Source: Desulfovibrio sp.
GTDB taxonomy: Bacteria; Desulfobacterota; Desulfovibrionia; Desulfovibrionales; Desulfovibrionaceae
Direction of reading: 5' to 3'
Assembly: GCF_034006445.1 (NCBI RefSeq)
Contig: NZ_JAVESS010000002.1
Span: forward strand, 248,001-312,000
DNA length: 64,000 nucleotides
Below the pieces are notes generated by a model. The model searched no databases. It saw only the letters and a program-made list of their open reading frames with translations, and was not told the DNA's origin. This document shows, one piece after another, positions 54,993 through 64,000 of this stretch. Position numbers and translations under genes: made by a program. Position 1 is the stretch's first letter. Every line of letters begins with the position of its first letter.

Positions 54993-56402
54993 ATGCTGCA
55001 TTACTGTGCTCCCCGCCGATGGACGGCCCTGATCGTGCTGCTGGCCTTTCTGCTGCCGCAGATATGCCCCGCGCCCGCTCAGGCCTTCTTTTTCGGCGGT
55101 GTGACCATTAAAGACGAAAAGGAGATGGGAGAAAAATTCGATGTCATGGTGCGCTCCAACCTGCCCATCATCGAAGACCCTGAGGTCAAGCAGTATGTGG
55201 ACTATATGCTGGCCCGGCTGGTAAAGGCCATACCGCCCCAGCCCTTCACCTTCAAGGCCACCACCATTCTGCACAATTCTCTCAACGCCTTTGCCGTTCC
55301 CGGCGGGTACGTATATGTATTCACCGGGCTTATCATGAATCTGGACAAGGAAGAGGAACTGGCGGGCGTGCTGGCCCACGAACTGGCCCACGTCACCCAG
55401 CGCCACGTGGCCTCGCGCCTGCAAAAGGCCCAGTTCGTCACCCTCGGTTCACTGCTGCTGGCCGTGGCGGGCGTGGCGGCGGGCGGCGCGGGCGGCGGGG
55501 CTCTGGCCATGGGCGCTCTGGGGGCCGGACAATCGGCCATGCTCAACTACAGCCGCCTGGATGAAAATGAGGCTGACCAAATCGGCCTGCAATACCTTAT
55601 TGCCGCAGGCTACCCGCCCGAGGGCATGGTGGCGGGCTTCAAGGTGCTGCGCCAGAAAAGCTGGATGAGCGGCATCAGCGTGCCCACCTATCTCTCCACC
55701 CACCCCGCCCTGGGCGACCGCATCAACGGGCTCCAGGCCCGCATCCAGACCATGGGCAAGTCCGTCCAGAACCGCAGCCAGGACAACAAGCGCTTCACCC
55801 GCGTAAAGACCCTGCTTTGGGCCAGGTACGGCGACGATCAGGCGGCCCTGCAGCGTTTTTCGGGCAGCGACGGCCTTTCAAGCATGGGCCGGGGCATTGT
55901 GCTCGCGAGGCAAAACCGCATAAACGAGGCCAGCACGGCCTTTGACCAGGCCCTCAAGGCCGCCCCGGACGATCCTTTGGTGCTGCGCGAGGCAGGGGCC
56001 TTCCACTACCGCAAGGGCGACATGGGCCGGGCTGACGGACTGCTGTCCAAGGCCATGCGCATTGATCCCAAGGACTACATGGCCGCCTTTTTCTATGCCC
56101 GCATGCTGGACGAAACAAACAGGCAGGCGCAAGCGGTCAGTTACTACAAACAGGTGCTGCGCTACGTGCCCGAGGATGCCGAGGTGCACGAAGCCTACGC
56201 CCGCTCGCTGGGCAAGACGGGCAACACGCCCGACGCCTACATTCACATGGCTTACAGCGCCATCTACTCACACAACAAAAAACTTGCCGAGCGCTATTTT
56301 AACGAGGCCAAGAGCATGTCGGCCCGCACCACGGACAAAACCGCCTTCAAGCGCCTTGAAACCGTCTATAAAGAACGCAAGGAAATCTGGGATAAAAATT
56401 GA
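54993..56402 (+). CDS. Exported M48 metallopeptidase with TPR repeats (BepA-like)
   Basis: The 469-residue protein has a signal peptide (about 1-31, ending AQA), the zinc motif HELAH (129-133) followed by H138, the third-ligand region DENEADQIG, and a C-terminal TPR region (about 290-440). This matches the BepA/YfgC family, periplasmic chaperone-proteases that assist outer-membrane protein assembly, notably LptD. AGGAG precedes the ATG. Its TGA overlaps the hslV ATG by one base (TGATG), so the two protease genes are coupled. Confidence 0.93.
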   Translation: MLHYCAPRRWTALIVLLAFLLPQICPAPAQAFFFGGVTIKDEKEMGEKFDVMVRSNLPIIEDPEVKQYVDYMLARLVKAIPPQPFTFKATTILHNSLNAFAVPGGYVYVFTGLIMNLDKEEELAGVLAHELAHVTQRHVASRLQKAQFVTLGSLLLAVAGVAAGGAGGGALAMGALGAGQSAMLNYSRLDENEADQIGLQYLIAAGYPPEGMVAGFKVLRQKSWMSGISVPTYLSTHPALGDRINGLQARIQTMGKSVQNRSQDNKRFTRVKTLLWARYGDDQAALQRFSGSDGLSSMGRGIVLARQNRINEASTAFDQALKAAPDDPLVLREAGAFHYRKGDMGRADGLLSKAMRIDPKDYMAAFFYARMLDETNRQAQAVSYYKQVLRYVPEDAEVHEAYARSLGKTGNTPDAYIHMAYSAIYSHNKKLAERYFNEAKSMSARTTDKTAFKRLETVYKERKEIWDKN

Positions 56403-56962
56403 TGGAAACGCATGCCACTACTATTCTCGCCGTTCGCAAAAACGGCCTGGTGGCCCTGGCCGGCGACGGCCAGGTGACCATGGGACAGAACATGATCATG
56501 AAGCACGCGGCGCAAAAAGTGCGCCGCCTGCATGACGGCAAAATTCTGGCTGGCTTTGCCGGGGCCACGGCCGACGCCTTTACCCTGTTTGAACTTTTTG
56601 AGGCCAAACTCAAGGAAGTGCGCGGCAATATGGTGCGCGCCGCCGTGGAAATGACCAAGGACTGGCGCAAGGACAAATACCTGCGCAAACTTGAAGCCAT
56701 GCTGCTTCTGGCCGACACCGAGCACATACTCGTGCTTACGGGCACGGGCGACGTCATTGAGCCGGACGACAATGTGGCCGCCATCGGCAGCGGCGGCCCC
56801 TATGCTCTTGCGGCGGCGCGGGCGCTGTCGCGCCACAGCGACCTTGACGCTGAAACCATAGCGCGCGAATCCATGCGCATTGCCGCCGAGATTTGCGTGT
56901 ACACCAACGACCACGTGACGCTTGAAACCCTGCAGGCCCCAACGGCTGAAAAACAAGGATAA
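56402..56962 (+). CDS. hslV: HslV, peptidase subunit of HslUV
   Basis: HslV is the proteasome-like threonine peptidase that works with HslU. The 186-residue protein shows [37 protein letters not shown] and [16 protein letters not shown]. In E. coli the mature enzyme begins TTIV after Met removal; here the sequence is METHATTIL, so T6 is the likely nucleophile and a five-residue propeptide must be removed. hslU is 52 kb away on the other strand, an unusual separation. It overlaps the M48 gene by one base and precedes ispE by three. Confidence 0.96.
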   Translation: METHATTILAVRKNGLVALAGDGQVTMGQNMIMKHAAQKVRRLHDGKILAGFAGATADAFTLFELFEAKLKEVRGNMVRAAVEMTKDWRKDKYLRKLEAMLLLADTEHILVLTGTGDVIEPDDNVAAIGSGGPYALAAARALSRHSDLDAETIARESMRIAAEICVYTNDHVTLETLQAPTAEKQG

Positions 56963-56965
56963 GCC

Positions 56966-57853
56966 ATGAGTGTTGTCATTGCAGGCTGCAAGGTGAATCT
57001 TGGCTTGCGCATCACCGGCGTGCGCCCGGACGGTTATCACGAAATAGATTCACTCTTCTATCCTCTGGCGCGCCCCTGCGATCAGCTGAAGTTGCGCGTT
57101 ACGGAAGCCCCCGGCATTGTGGTGCGCTGCGAGGGGCCAGCCAGCGCAACGCTGGATGAAAGCGACAATACCCTTACCAGGGCTTACGCGGCCTTTGCTG
57201 CGGCTGTTGCCAGCCCCACGCCCGGCCTTGAAGTACGCCTGCGCAAAGGCATCCCTTCCGGGGCAGGGCTTGGCGGCGGCAGCAGCGACGCGGCAGCCCT
57301 TTTGCGCTGGCTCAACAGCAGGGCGGCCACGCCGCTGGACGCGCAGGCGCTGGCAGCGGTGGCGCTGTCCGTGGGCGCCGACGTGCCCTTTTTTCTTCAT
57401 GAAGGCCCCTGCCGTGTTCGCGGCATAGGCGAAATCGTCGAGCCTGTCCGGCCCGATTTGTCCGGCCTGCGCCTTGTGCTGGTATGCCCCGACATCTCTG
57501 TGAGCACGCCGCGCGCCTTTGCCGATTACGATGCCCACATGGCTTCCGTGGGAGGCCGCGAAAGCCAAAACAACTTGACAAGAGACCAAAGCAAGGCTAA
57601 TGGAACTTTTCTCTCCCGAGGGCGGTTTGATGCTGACCTGGACAATGACCTCGAAACTGTTGTCTTTGCACGTCACCCCGAACTTGCCGACATCAAGGCC
57701 ACCCTGCTGCGCTGCGGCGCCACGGCGGCCTCAATGAGCGGCAGCGGTTCCAGCATACTGGGGCTTTTTGGGTGCGAGGCCATTGTGGAAACACAGGCGG
57801 CCACGGCCATGCTTCAGGGAGAGAACAGGCGCGTCTACGCGCATGTGCTGTAA
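56966..57853 (+). CDS. ispE: 4-(cytidine 5'-diphospho)-2-C-methyl-D-erythritol kinase
   Basis: IspE phosphorylates CDP-methylerythritol in the MEP isoprenoid pathway. The 295-residue GHMP kinase has K9 and N11 in CKVNLGLRI, the ATP loop PSGAGLGGGSSDAAALL, D in VGADVPFF and the C-terminal GSGSSILGLF. AAGGA is found before the ATG. It is three bases after hslV and just upstream of tRNA-Gln. A serine/Asn-rich stretch (about 195-215) is less conserved but in frame. Confidence 0.95.
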   Translation: MSVVIAGCKVNLGLRITGVRPDGYHEIDSLFYPLARPCDQLKLRVTEAPGIVVRCEGPASATLDESDNTLTRAYAAFAAAVASPTPGLEVRLRKGIPSGAGLGGGSSDAAALLRWLNSRAATPLDAQALAAVALSVGADVPFFLHEGPCRVRGIGEIVEPVRPDLSGLRLVLVCPDISVSTPRAFADYDAHMASVGGRESQNNLTRDQSKANGTFLSRGRFDADLDNDLETVVFARHPELADIKATLLRCGATAASMSGSGSSILGLFGCEAIVETQAATAMLQGENRRVYAHVL

Positions 57854-57859
57854 CAGCAC

Positions 57860-57934
57860 TGGGATGTAGCCAAGTGGTAAGGCAACGGGTTTTGGCTCCG
57901 TCATTCGAAGGTTCGAACCCTTCCATCCCAGCCA
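57860..57934 (+). tRNA. tRNA-Gln (anticodon TTG)
   Basis: Acceptor TGGGATG (57860-57866) pairs with CATCCCA (57924-57930), CCA is encoded (57932-57934), and the anticodon loop TTTTGGC has TTG at 57892-57894. The body is a standard tRNA-Gln. It starts seven bases after the ispE stop codon, so it may be co-transcribed and processed. Confidence 0.95.
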
Positions 57935-58127
57935 CAGCATATTGCCGGGCCGCGCTTTGATTGCCGGGAGGACGTGACCGGAAAGTATCCGGGCGCTTCC
58001 ATTGCCGTGCGGGCACTGTCCGCATCCGGCGCCGCAACGGCGGCTGTCTGATTGTCAGCACCGCTGGCTGGCGGGCAAAGGTTTATAACCCAAATTGCTC
58101 TTTGACGCGCACAAGGCAGGGCGGTTC

Positions 58128-59075
58128 ATGTTCAGCGATCTAAAGATCGTCACCGGTTCTTCCAATCCGGAATTGGCCAAGGCAATCTGCGACCATTTGG
58201 GCTGTCAGCTCACCCCGACGTTGTCTACGACATTCAGCGACGGGGAGTTGCGTATTGAAATCGGTGACAATGTCCGTGGCGATGATGTTTTTGTGGTGCA
58301 GCCCACGTGCCCGCCAAACGTCAACCGTAACCTGGTGCAGCTCTGCCTTATGCTGGACGCCCTCAAGAGGGCCAGCGCCGGGCGCATCACAGCCGTGATC
58401 CCCTACTACGGCTATGCCCGTCAGGATCGCAAGGTCAGCCCCCGTGCGCCCATAAGCGCCAAGATGGTGGCCGACTTCATCAGCGTGGCCGGGGCGGAGC
58501 GCGTGGTTACCATAGATTTGCACGCGGGCCAGATTCAGGGCTATTTTGACTGCCCTGTGGACAATCTTTTTGCCGTGCCCGTCATGCTGGACGCCCTGCG
58601 CAAGCTCGACGACGAAAAGATGGTCATTGTTTCACCTGATGCCGGCGGTGTGGAAAGAGCCAGGGCGTATGCCAAGCGCCTCAACGCCCCGCTGGCCATC
58701 GTGGACAAAAGACGCGACAAGCCCAATCAGGCCCAGGCCATGCACGTCATCGGCGACGTGGAAGACCGCCTGGCCATTATGGTTGACGACATGATAGACA
58801 CTGCGGGCACCCTGTGCGCCGGAGCTGAAGTTCTGCTGAAAAACGGGGCCAGAAGAATTGTGGCCTGCGCCACGCACCCCGTGCTGTCCGGCCCTGCCAT
58901 TGACCGCATCAATAGCACCGAGGCACTTTCGCAGGTCTTTGTTACCGACACTATCCCGCTGGGCGACAAGCTGGAACGCTGCCCCAAGCTGAAGGTCATT
59001 TCTGTGGCCGCCATCTTGGGCAAAACCATCCACAACATCCATACCGGCTCGTCGGTCAGCGTGTTGTTTGTTTAG
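58128..59075 (+). CDS. prs: Ribose-phosphate pyrophosphokinase (PRPP synthase)
   Basis: Prs makes PRPP from ribose 5-phosphate and ATP, the substrate for Upp and Hpt encoded in this window. The 315 residues equal E. coli Prs. Motifs: FSDGE, PYYGYARQDRK (ATP site), VDLHAGQIQGYF-type TIDLHAGQIQGYF, and the PRPP loop VDDMIDTAGTL. The start MFSDLKIVTG at 58128 is set by family length; the frame is open to 58095. Order tRNA-Gln, prs, rplY, pth is conserved in many bacteria. Confidence 0.97.
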   Translation: MFSDLKIVTGSSNPELAKAICDHLGCQLTPTLSTTFSDGELRIEIGDNVRGDDVFVVQPTCPPNVNRNLVQLCLMLDALKRASAGRITAVIPYYGYARQDRKVSPRAPISAKMVADFISVAGAERVVTIDLHAGQIQGYFDCPVDNLFAVPVMLDALRKLDDEKMVIVSPDAGGVERARAYAKRLNAPLAIVDKRRDKPNQAQAMHVIGDVEDRLAIMVDDMIDTAGTLCAGAEVLLKNGARRIVACATHPVLSGPAIDRINSTEALSQVFVTDTIPLGDKLERCPKLKVISVAAILGKTIHNIHTGSSVSVLFV

Positions 59076-59199
59076 CAAAAACCGTCGGATCAAAGCCTTC
59101 GCGCATGACCGCACGGCATAACTCCCGCAAGGGAATGGCAAGTTTACAGTAAAGAACTTTTCCGCACGTATCAGGCGGCGGTAAGCCAAGGAGTGGACC

Positions 59200-59796
59200 A
59201 TGAATATTGAAAAGACTTTGAGCGTGCAGAAGCGCGAAGGTTGCGGCAAGGGCCCCAGCGGTCGCCTGCGTGCCGAGAAACTGATTCCCGGCGTGTTCTA
59301 CACCGCCAGCGGTGAAAACATTTCCGTGCAGGCCCCCGTGCTGCCCCTTGAAAAGATCTACGGTGAAATGGGCCACACCACTGTGTTCAATCTTGAAATT
59401 GAAGACAACGGCAAAAAGACCCTGCACCCCGTGCTCATCTGGCAGGTGCAGTTCCACCCCTACAAACGCGCCTTCACCCACATCGACTTCTACGGCGTCG
59501 ATCTGGACAAGGAAGTTACCGTTGATGTGCCCGTGGAATTCGTGGGTACCTCGCGCGGCGTGAAGCTGGGCGGCCGCCTTGAAACGTACCGCGAATTCGT
59601 GCGCCTGTGCAGCAAGCCGCTGACCATGCCCCAGAAGATCACCGTTGACGTGACCGACATGGGCATCAACGACACCGTCACCGTGTCTGATCTCAAGCTG
59701 CCCGAAAATGTCCGCGCCGTGTTTGATCAGAACTACGCTCTGGTCAGCGTTATCTCCAAGAGCAAGGACGAAGAGGGCGAAGGCGAAAACGCCTAA
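59200..59796 (+). CDS. rplY: 50S ribosomal protein L25 (CTC form)
   Basis: L25 binds 5S rRNA. At 198 residues this is the longer CTC-type form with an extra C-terminal domain (E. coli L25 has 94). Recognisable parts are REGCGKGPSGRLRAEKLIPG, LHPVLIWQVQFHPYKRAFTH and VDVPVEFVGTSRGVKLGGRL. AAGGAG precedes the ATG. An acidic tail (DEEGEGENA) ends the protein. It has its own downstream terminator. Confidence 0.96.
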   Translation: MNIEKTLSVQKREGCGKGPSGRLRAEKLIPGVFYTASGENISVQAPVLPLEKIYGEMGHTTVFNLEIEDNGKKTLHPVLIWQVQFHPYKRAFTHIDFYGVDLDKEVTVDVPVEFVGTSRGVKLGGRLETYREFVRLCSKPLTMPQKITVDVTDMGINDTVTVSDLKLPENVRAVFDQNYALVSVISKSKDEEGEGENA

Positions 59797-59854
59797 GACT
59801 GTTCGCGGCCTGCATGACCGGGCGAGCCCGGTTACGGCCATTCTGCCTTATATA

Positions 59855-59888
59855 TGGCCGGTTCCGCAGGGGACCGGCCTCCTTTTTA
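59855..59888 (+). terminator. Rho-independent terminator after rplY
   Basis: GGCCGGTTCC pairs with GGACCGGCC around a five-base loop, and CCTTTTTA follows. Confidence 0.85.
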
Positions 59889-60028
59889 GAGCGGTTTTTC
59901 CAGCGAGGCTGCGCCCTGCGCCTGCCCTTGCAGATTTCCCCGGCCGCACGCTATTGCAATGATAAAGCCGGATCTGGCATGACTGAAAACGCCAGCCCGA
60001 AAACCTCTCACCGCACCCCGTACCGGAC

Positions 60029-60928
60029 ATGTGGCAGCCAACCGTGACCTACCATTCCTTGCGCTCCCTGGGCAGCAAGGCAAGCCTGGAATTCTGGCCC
60101 AAGCGGAATGCCGGGGTCATGCTGTTTTATCCGGGAACCATGCTCTCCCCCCGGCAGTACCGCCCTCTTCTTGCGGCGCTGCACGAGGCGGGCTTTGCCG
60201 TGGCGGCCCTGCACCTCACCGGGCATGGCCGCAATAGCCACTGGACGGGATTCACCTTTGCAGATCTGCTGCGGGACGGCCTTGCTGCGGAGCGCTGGTT
60301 GCGGCAAGAGGGATTCAATGCCATAGCCGTGAGTGGACACAGCCAGGGGGGCATTTTGACCATGGCTCACGCTGCCGCGTCGCAGGGGCTTACGGCGGCG
60401 TTCCCCATTACCGGTACGCTGCCGCAAAACAATGATGCAGTGGACCTCACACGGTTCAGGCGCTGGAAAAACAGGCGACACGAATTTCTTGCACACATCA
60501 ACGCGGCTGCGGCCTGGCTGCCGCGTCTTCCCCTGCCCCTGCTGGCCTATTTGTCCGTACGGCGTATAACGTCCGGTGCGCGGCGCATAGTCTATGACAG
60601 AAAAGGTGCGCGGCTGACCTATCCGCTGGCGTATCTGGCCAGTCTGTTTTCGGCCAACGTGTCAGAAGAAATGCACTGCCCGCTCTATTTGTTCAGCGCC
60701 GTCAACGACGCCCTGTTTACACCGGTCAACACCGAGGCCACCTTTGAAATGCTGCGCGCGCCCGTCAAGAAACTTCTCTGGCTGCCCGGCGGCGGGCATC
60801 TGGCTGCCATGAATCCCCCGCTCTGCCGGTTTATCGCGCGTCATGCGGCGGCCGTGTGCGCGGGGCAGGGTTTGCCCTTGCAGATGGAAGCCAGTGCGGC
60901 GCGAGGAGGCGCAGACTATGGACTATAA
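60029..60928 (+). CDS. Alpha/beta hydrolase
   Basis: The 299-residue protein has the nucleophile elbow GHSQGG (serine about 104) and an upstream HLTGHGRNSHW oxyanion-region motif; an Asp in SAVNDALF and a His in GGGHLAAM complete a plausible catalytic triad. This resembles the serine aminopeptidase S33/monoacylglycerol lipase group; the substrate is unknown. The start at 60029 has no obvious ribosome-binding site, and nearby GTG or downstream ATG starts are possible. Its 3' end overlaps pth by 11 bases. Confidence 0.85.
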   Translation: MWQPTVTYHSLRSLGSKASLEFWPKRNAGVMLFYPGTMLSPRQYRPLLAALHEAGFAVAALHLTGHGRNSHWTGFTFADLLRDGLAAERWLRQEGFNAIAVSGHSQGGILTMAHAAASQGLTAAFPITGTLPQNNDAVDLTRFRRWKNRRHEFLAHINAAAAWLPRLPLPLLAYLSVRRITSGARRIVYDRKGARLTYPLAYLASLFSANVSEEMHCPLYLFSAVNDALFTPVNTEATFEMLRAPVKKLLWLPGGGHLAAMNPPLCRFIARHAAAVCAGQGLPLQMEASAARGGADYGL

Positions 60929-61568
60929 CGGCGTTCTGGTGGGCCTGGGCAATCCCGGCTCGCGGTATGAGGGCACCAGGCACAATTACGGCTTTGCCGT
61001 TGTTGACGCGCTGGTGGATTTTGCACAGCGCCATGGCGCGGCGGAATCGCTCAATGGCGGCAAGTTCTCCTGCGAGCTGTGGCGTATACGCCTTAAAGAG
61101 CTGGGCGGGGTCTGGCTGGCCGCCAAGCCGCAAACCTTCATGAATCTCAGTGGGCAAAGCGTCCAGCCCCTTCTGGCCTGGCACAAACTGCGTCCCTCTG
61201 ATCTTGTGGTGGCCCACGATGAACTGGACATCCCGGCAGGAGAGATGCGCTTCAAGCTTGGCGGGGGCAACGCCGGGCACAACGGGCTGAAATCCATTAC
61301 CGAACTACTGGGCACGCCGGATTTTTACCGCCTGCGCTTGGGCATTGGCCGCCCTCCGCACAAGGGTGACGTGACCAACTGGGTGCTGGGGCGCGCGCAG
61401 GGCGACGATGCCGAACAGATGCTGCAGGCTGTGCCCGCGGCCCTGGATACCCTGTTTGCCTTTGCCGACAAGGGCCTGGACGGCGCGTTGCGCGCGGCAA
61501 AAAAAACGGCGCAGCCACGCAAAAAACCCGCCCCTGAAGCCGCGCAGGTTCCAGATCGGGCCGAGTGA
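60918..61568 (+). CDS. pth: Peptidyl-tRNA hydrolase
   Basis: Pth recycles tRNA from prematurely released peptidyl-tRNA. The 216-residue protein has VGLGNPGSRYEGTRHNYGF (N12, catalytic H22), KPQTFMNLSGQSV, the Asp in VVAHDELDIPAGEMRFK and GGGNAGHNGLKSI. GAGGAGG (60902-60908) precedes the ATG at 60918. The C-terminal 25 residues are Lys/Pro/Ala-rich and beyond the usual family end. It is coupled by overlap to the hydrolase gene. Confidence 0.97.
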   Translation: MDYNGVLVGLGNPGSRYEGTRHNYGFAVVDALVDFAQRHGAAESLNGGKFSCELWRIRLKELGGVWLAAKPQTFMNLSGQSVQPLLAWHKLRPSDLVVAHDELDIPAGEMRFKLGGGNAGHNGLKSITELLGTPDFYRLRLGIGRPPHKGDVTNWVLGRAQGDDAEQMLQAVPAALDTLFAFADKGLDGALRAAKKTAQPRKKPAPEAAQVPDRAE

Positions 61569-61873
61569 CAATTTTGCCCTGCACTGGTGACAGCAGACGG
61601 GCGTGAACAGAAATGAACCGGGGGCGGTTCAGAGTATGGTGCATGCCCGATCGACTGTGACGGGTGAAGAGGCACGCGAAAAAGAGCATCTTTGTCCCTT
61701 TCGGGACACTGTGCATTTTTGCTTTTTCGGCTGGACTCTTCAACACATTTGGACTACTATGTTTGAAGAGTAAGTTTCCCACTCATCTATTTTTCAAAAA
61801 AATTTCGTGACTTCCAGCTATTTTCGCTCCAGGTCTCGTACAGTGGCGCTCCTTTGGGGCGTGTGGTGACAGC
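61569..61873. other. pth-carD intergenic region
   Basis: These 305 bases hold no gene. A small hairpin TGTCCC/GGGACA (61693-61708) is visible, without a following T-run. The carD promoter is expected near 61740-61800, which is AT-rich, but no clear hexamer pair is seen. Confidence 0.5.
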
Positions 61874-62392
61874 ATGTTCACGCCGAACGATCTTGTGGTA
61901 TATCCGGCCCAGGGGGTGGGTAAGATAGAACGCATTGACAGCCAGACCATTGGCGGTATCGCATGCGATTTCTATATTGTCCGCATTCAGGCCAATAATG
62001 TCACGCTGATGGTTCCCGTCAACAATGCGGCCCACGTGGGACTGCGCACGCTCACCCCTCATGAAGAAGCCGGGCGCATTCTCGAAGGTCTGCGCAACAG
62101 CACCGGAAAAATCGTACACACGGGGCAGAACTGGAATCGGCGTTTTCGTGAATATTCCGAACGGCTCAAAAGCTCCGACCTGGCCGTTGTTACAGAAGTT
62201 CTGCGCGAACTGCTGCTGATCAGCCGCACAAAGGATCTTTCTTTCGGCGAACGCCGCCTGCAGGAACAGGCCATGGGCCTTGTTACCGGCGAACTGGCCG
62301 AAGTGCTGCAAGTTGAGGAAGACAGCCTGCGGGACGAACTGCTCAAGCTGTACGCGCCTCCGCCGCAGCCGGAAGCAGCCGCCAAAGAATAG
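61874..62392 (+). CDS. carD: CarD-family transcription regulator
   Basis: CarD proteins bind the RNA polymerase beta subunit and stabilise open complexes at rRNA and other promoters. The 172-residue protein has the RID tudor-like domain at the start (NDLVVYPAQGVGKIERI, FYIVRIQANNVTLMVPV) and a helical C-terminal DNA-binding domain (about 75-160). An Ala/Pro/Glu tail ends it. AGGTCTCG-type purine signals upstream are weak, so the ATG is set by family alignment. It lies upstream of rho on the same strand with a 335-bp gap. Confidence 0.93.
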   Translation: MFTPNDLVVYPAQGVGKIERIDSQTIGGIACDFYIVRIQANNVTLMVPVNNAAHVGLRTLTPHEEAGRILEGLRNSTGKIVHTGQNWNRRFREYSERLKSSDLAVVTEVLRELLLISRTKDLSFGERRLQEQAMGLVTGELAEVLQVEEDSLRDELLKLYAPPPQPEAAAKE

Positions 62393-62727
62393 TTTTTTGC
62401 TGGCGCGAGATTGCCCCTTTATGCCCGGCAGAAGCACTAAAGCTGCAACCGCTTTAAATAACTGCCGAATGCCTTTTATAACCTCCACATACATACTGTG
62501 AGATGTGCCGTGTGGCACACGGTCTGCCAGCCCCGCGCATGGCTCGAACTACCAGATGACGTATTTTTTTATGGTGTGAACGTCATTTTTCCCTTGCCAT
62601 AATGCAAAAGATAAGCTAATCGCAATCTCGCACACCTATTTAGTCTCCTTACATCCGCTCATCTGCAATACAGTGTTCTTTGATACTGTATAGTTTTGGT
62701 TTGTCTTCTTCAAAAGATCGGACAGTT
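62393..62727. other. carD-rho intergenic region
   Basis: No gene is seen. TATAGT at 62690-62695 followed by TTTGGTTTGT is a candidate -10 region for rho and is shared with the metH leader promoter region. I saw no Rho-dependent autoregulatory leader peptide. Confidence 0.45.

Positions 62728-64000
<1,273 letters not shown>

Overview
The window looks like a core-chromosome segment of a Desulfovibrio-type sulfate reducer (Desulfovibrionaceae). The gene content and order fit that group (split hslU/hslV, a YcaO-TPR protein, an RpoH-like sigma factor with a long extension, and the run hslV-ispE-tRNA-prs-rplY-pth-carD-rho), as does the moderately GC-rich coding DNA. This placement is inference from gene content; no 16S gene is present. 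I see no insertion-sequence transposase, prophage or CRISPR array.

Layout. 1-5 kb: the 3'-truncated dsbD-like gene, tRNA-Lys(CTT), a gene-poor stretch, then hslU and thiol peroxidase. 5-8 kb: a znuABC-type metal uptake operon with a His-rich binding protein. 8-17.6 kb: pirin, an M23 peptidase, prmA with a small membrane protein, a translationally coupled methyltransferase/YcaO-TPR pair, an orphan HlyD-type adaptor and a lipoprotein. 17.8-20.3 kb: a tiny CxxCxGxG zinc-finger gene and the upp-uraA uracil salvage operon. 20.7-26.4 kb: a DUF362 ferredoxin-like protein, a CPA2 antiporter with RCK domains, and a CoA-binding/YkgJ/J-domain cluster. 26.4-29 kb: a single-aptamer glycine riboswitch far upstream of a CycA-like permease. 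29-43.6 kb: panD, an EamA exporter, ligA-dapB, uvrB, aat-clpA-clpS, a CYTH protein and radA. 43.8-52.7 kb: a zinc-ribbon membrane protein, hpt, a TlpA-like thioredoxin, a short metH with a structured leader, an rpoH-like sigma gene and two coupled lipoprotein genes. 53-64 kb: rpiB-cysS-M48 peptidase-hslV-ispE, tRNA-Gln(TTG), prs, rplY, a hydrolase, pth, carD and rho (cut by the window edge).

How the genes fit together. Protein quality control is strongly represented: HslU and HslV, ClpA/ClpS and Aat (the last two both serve the N-end rule and sit with ClpA), a J-domain protein, a BepA-like M48 protease and a heat-shock-type sigma factor. DNA repair (UvrB, LigA, RadA), nucleotide salvage and PRPP synthesis (Upp/UraA, Hpt, Prs), and translation quality (PrmA, CysRS, Pth, L25) make up most of the remainder.

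The most striking non-genic signal is a set of dispersed palindromic repeats: eight copies of a 151-bp MITE-like long hairpin, three copies of a 126-bp AGAGCA-bounded element, four full and one partial copy of a C-rich hairpin, and several smaller TAGAGCA...TGCTCTA palindromes. In seven cases the element end coincides with, or directly abuts, the stop codon of the adjacent gene.
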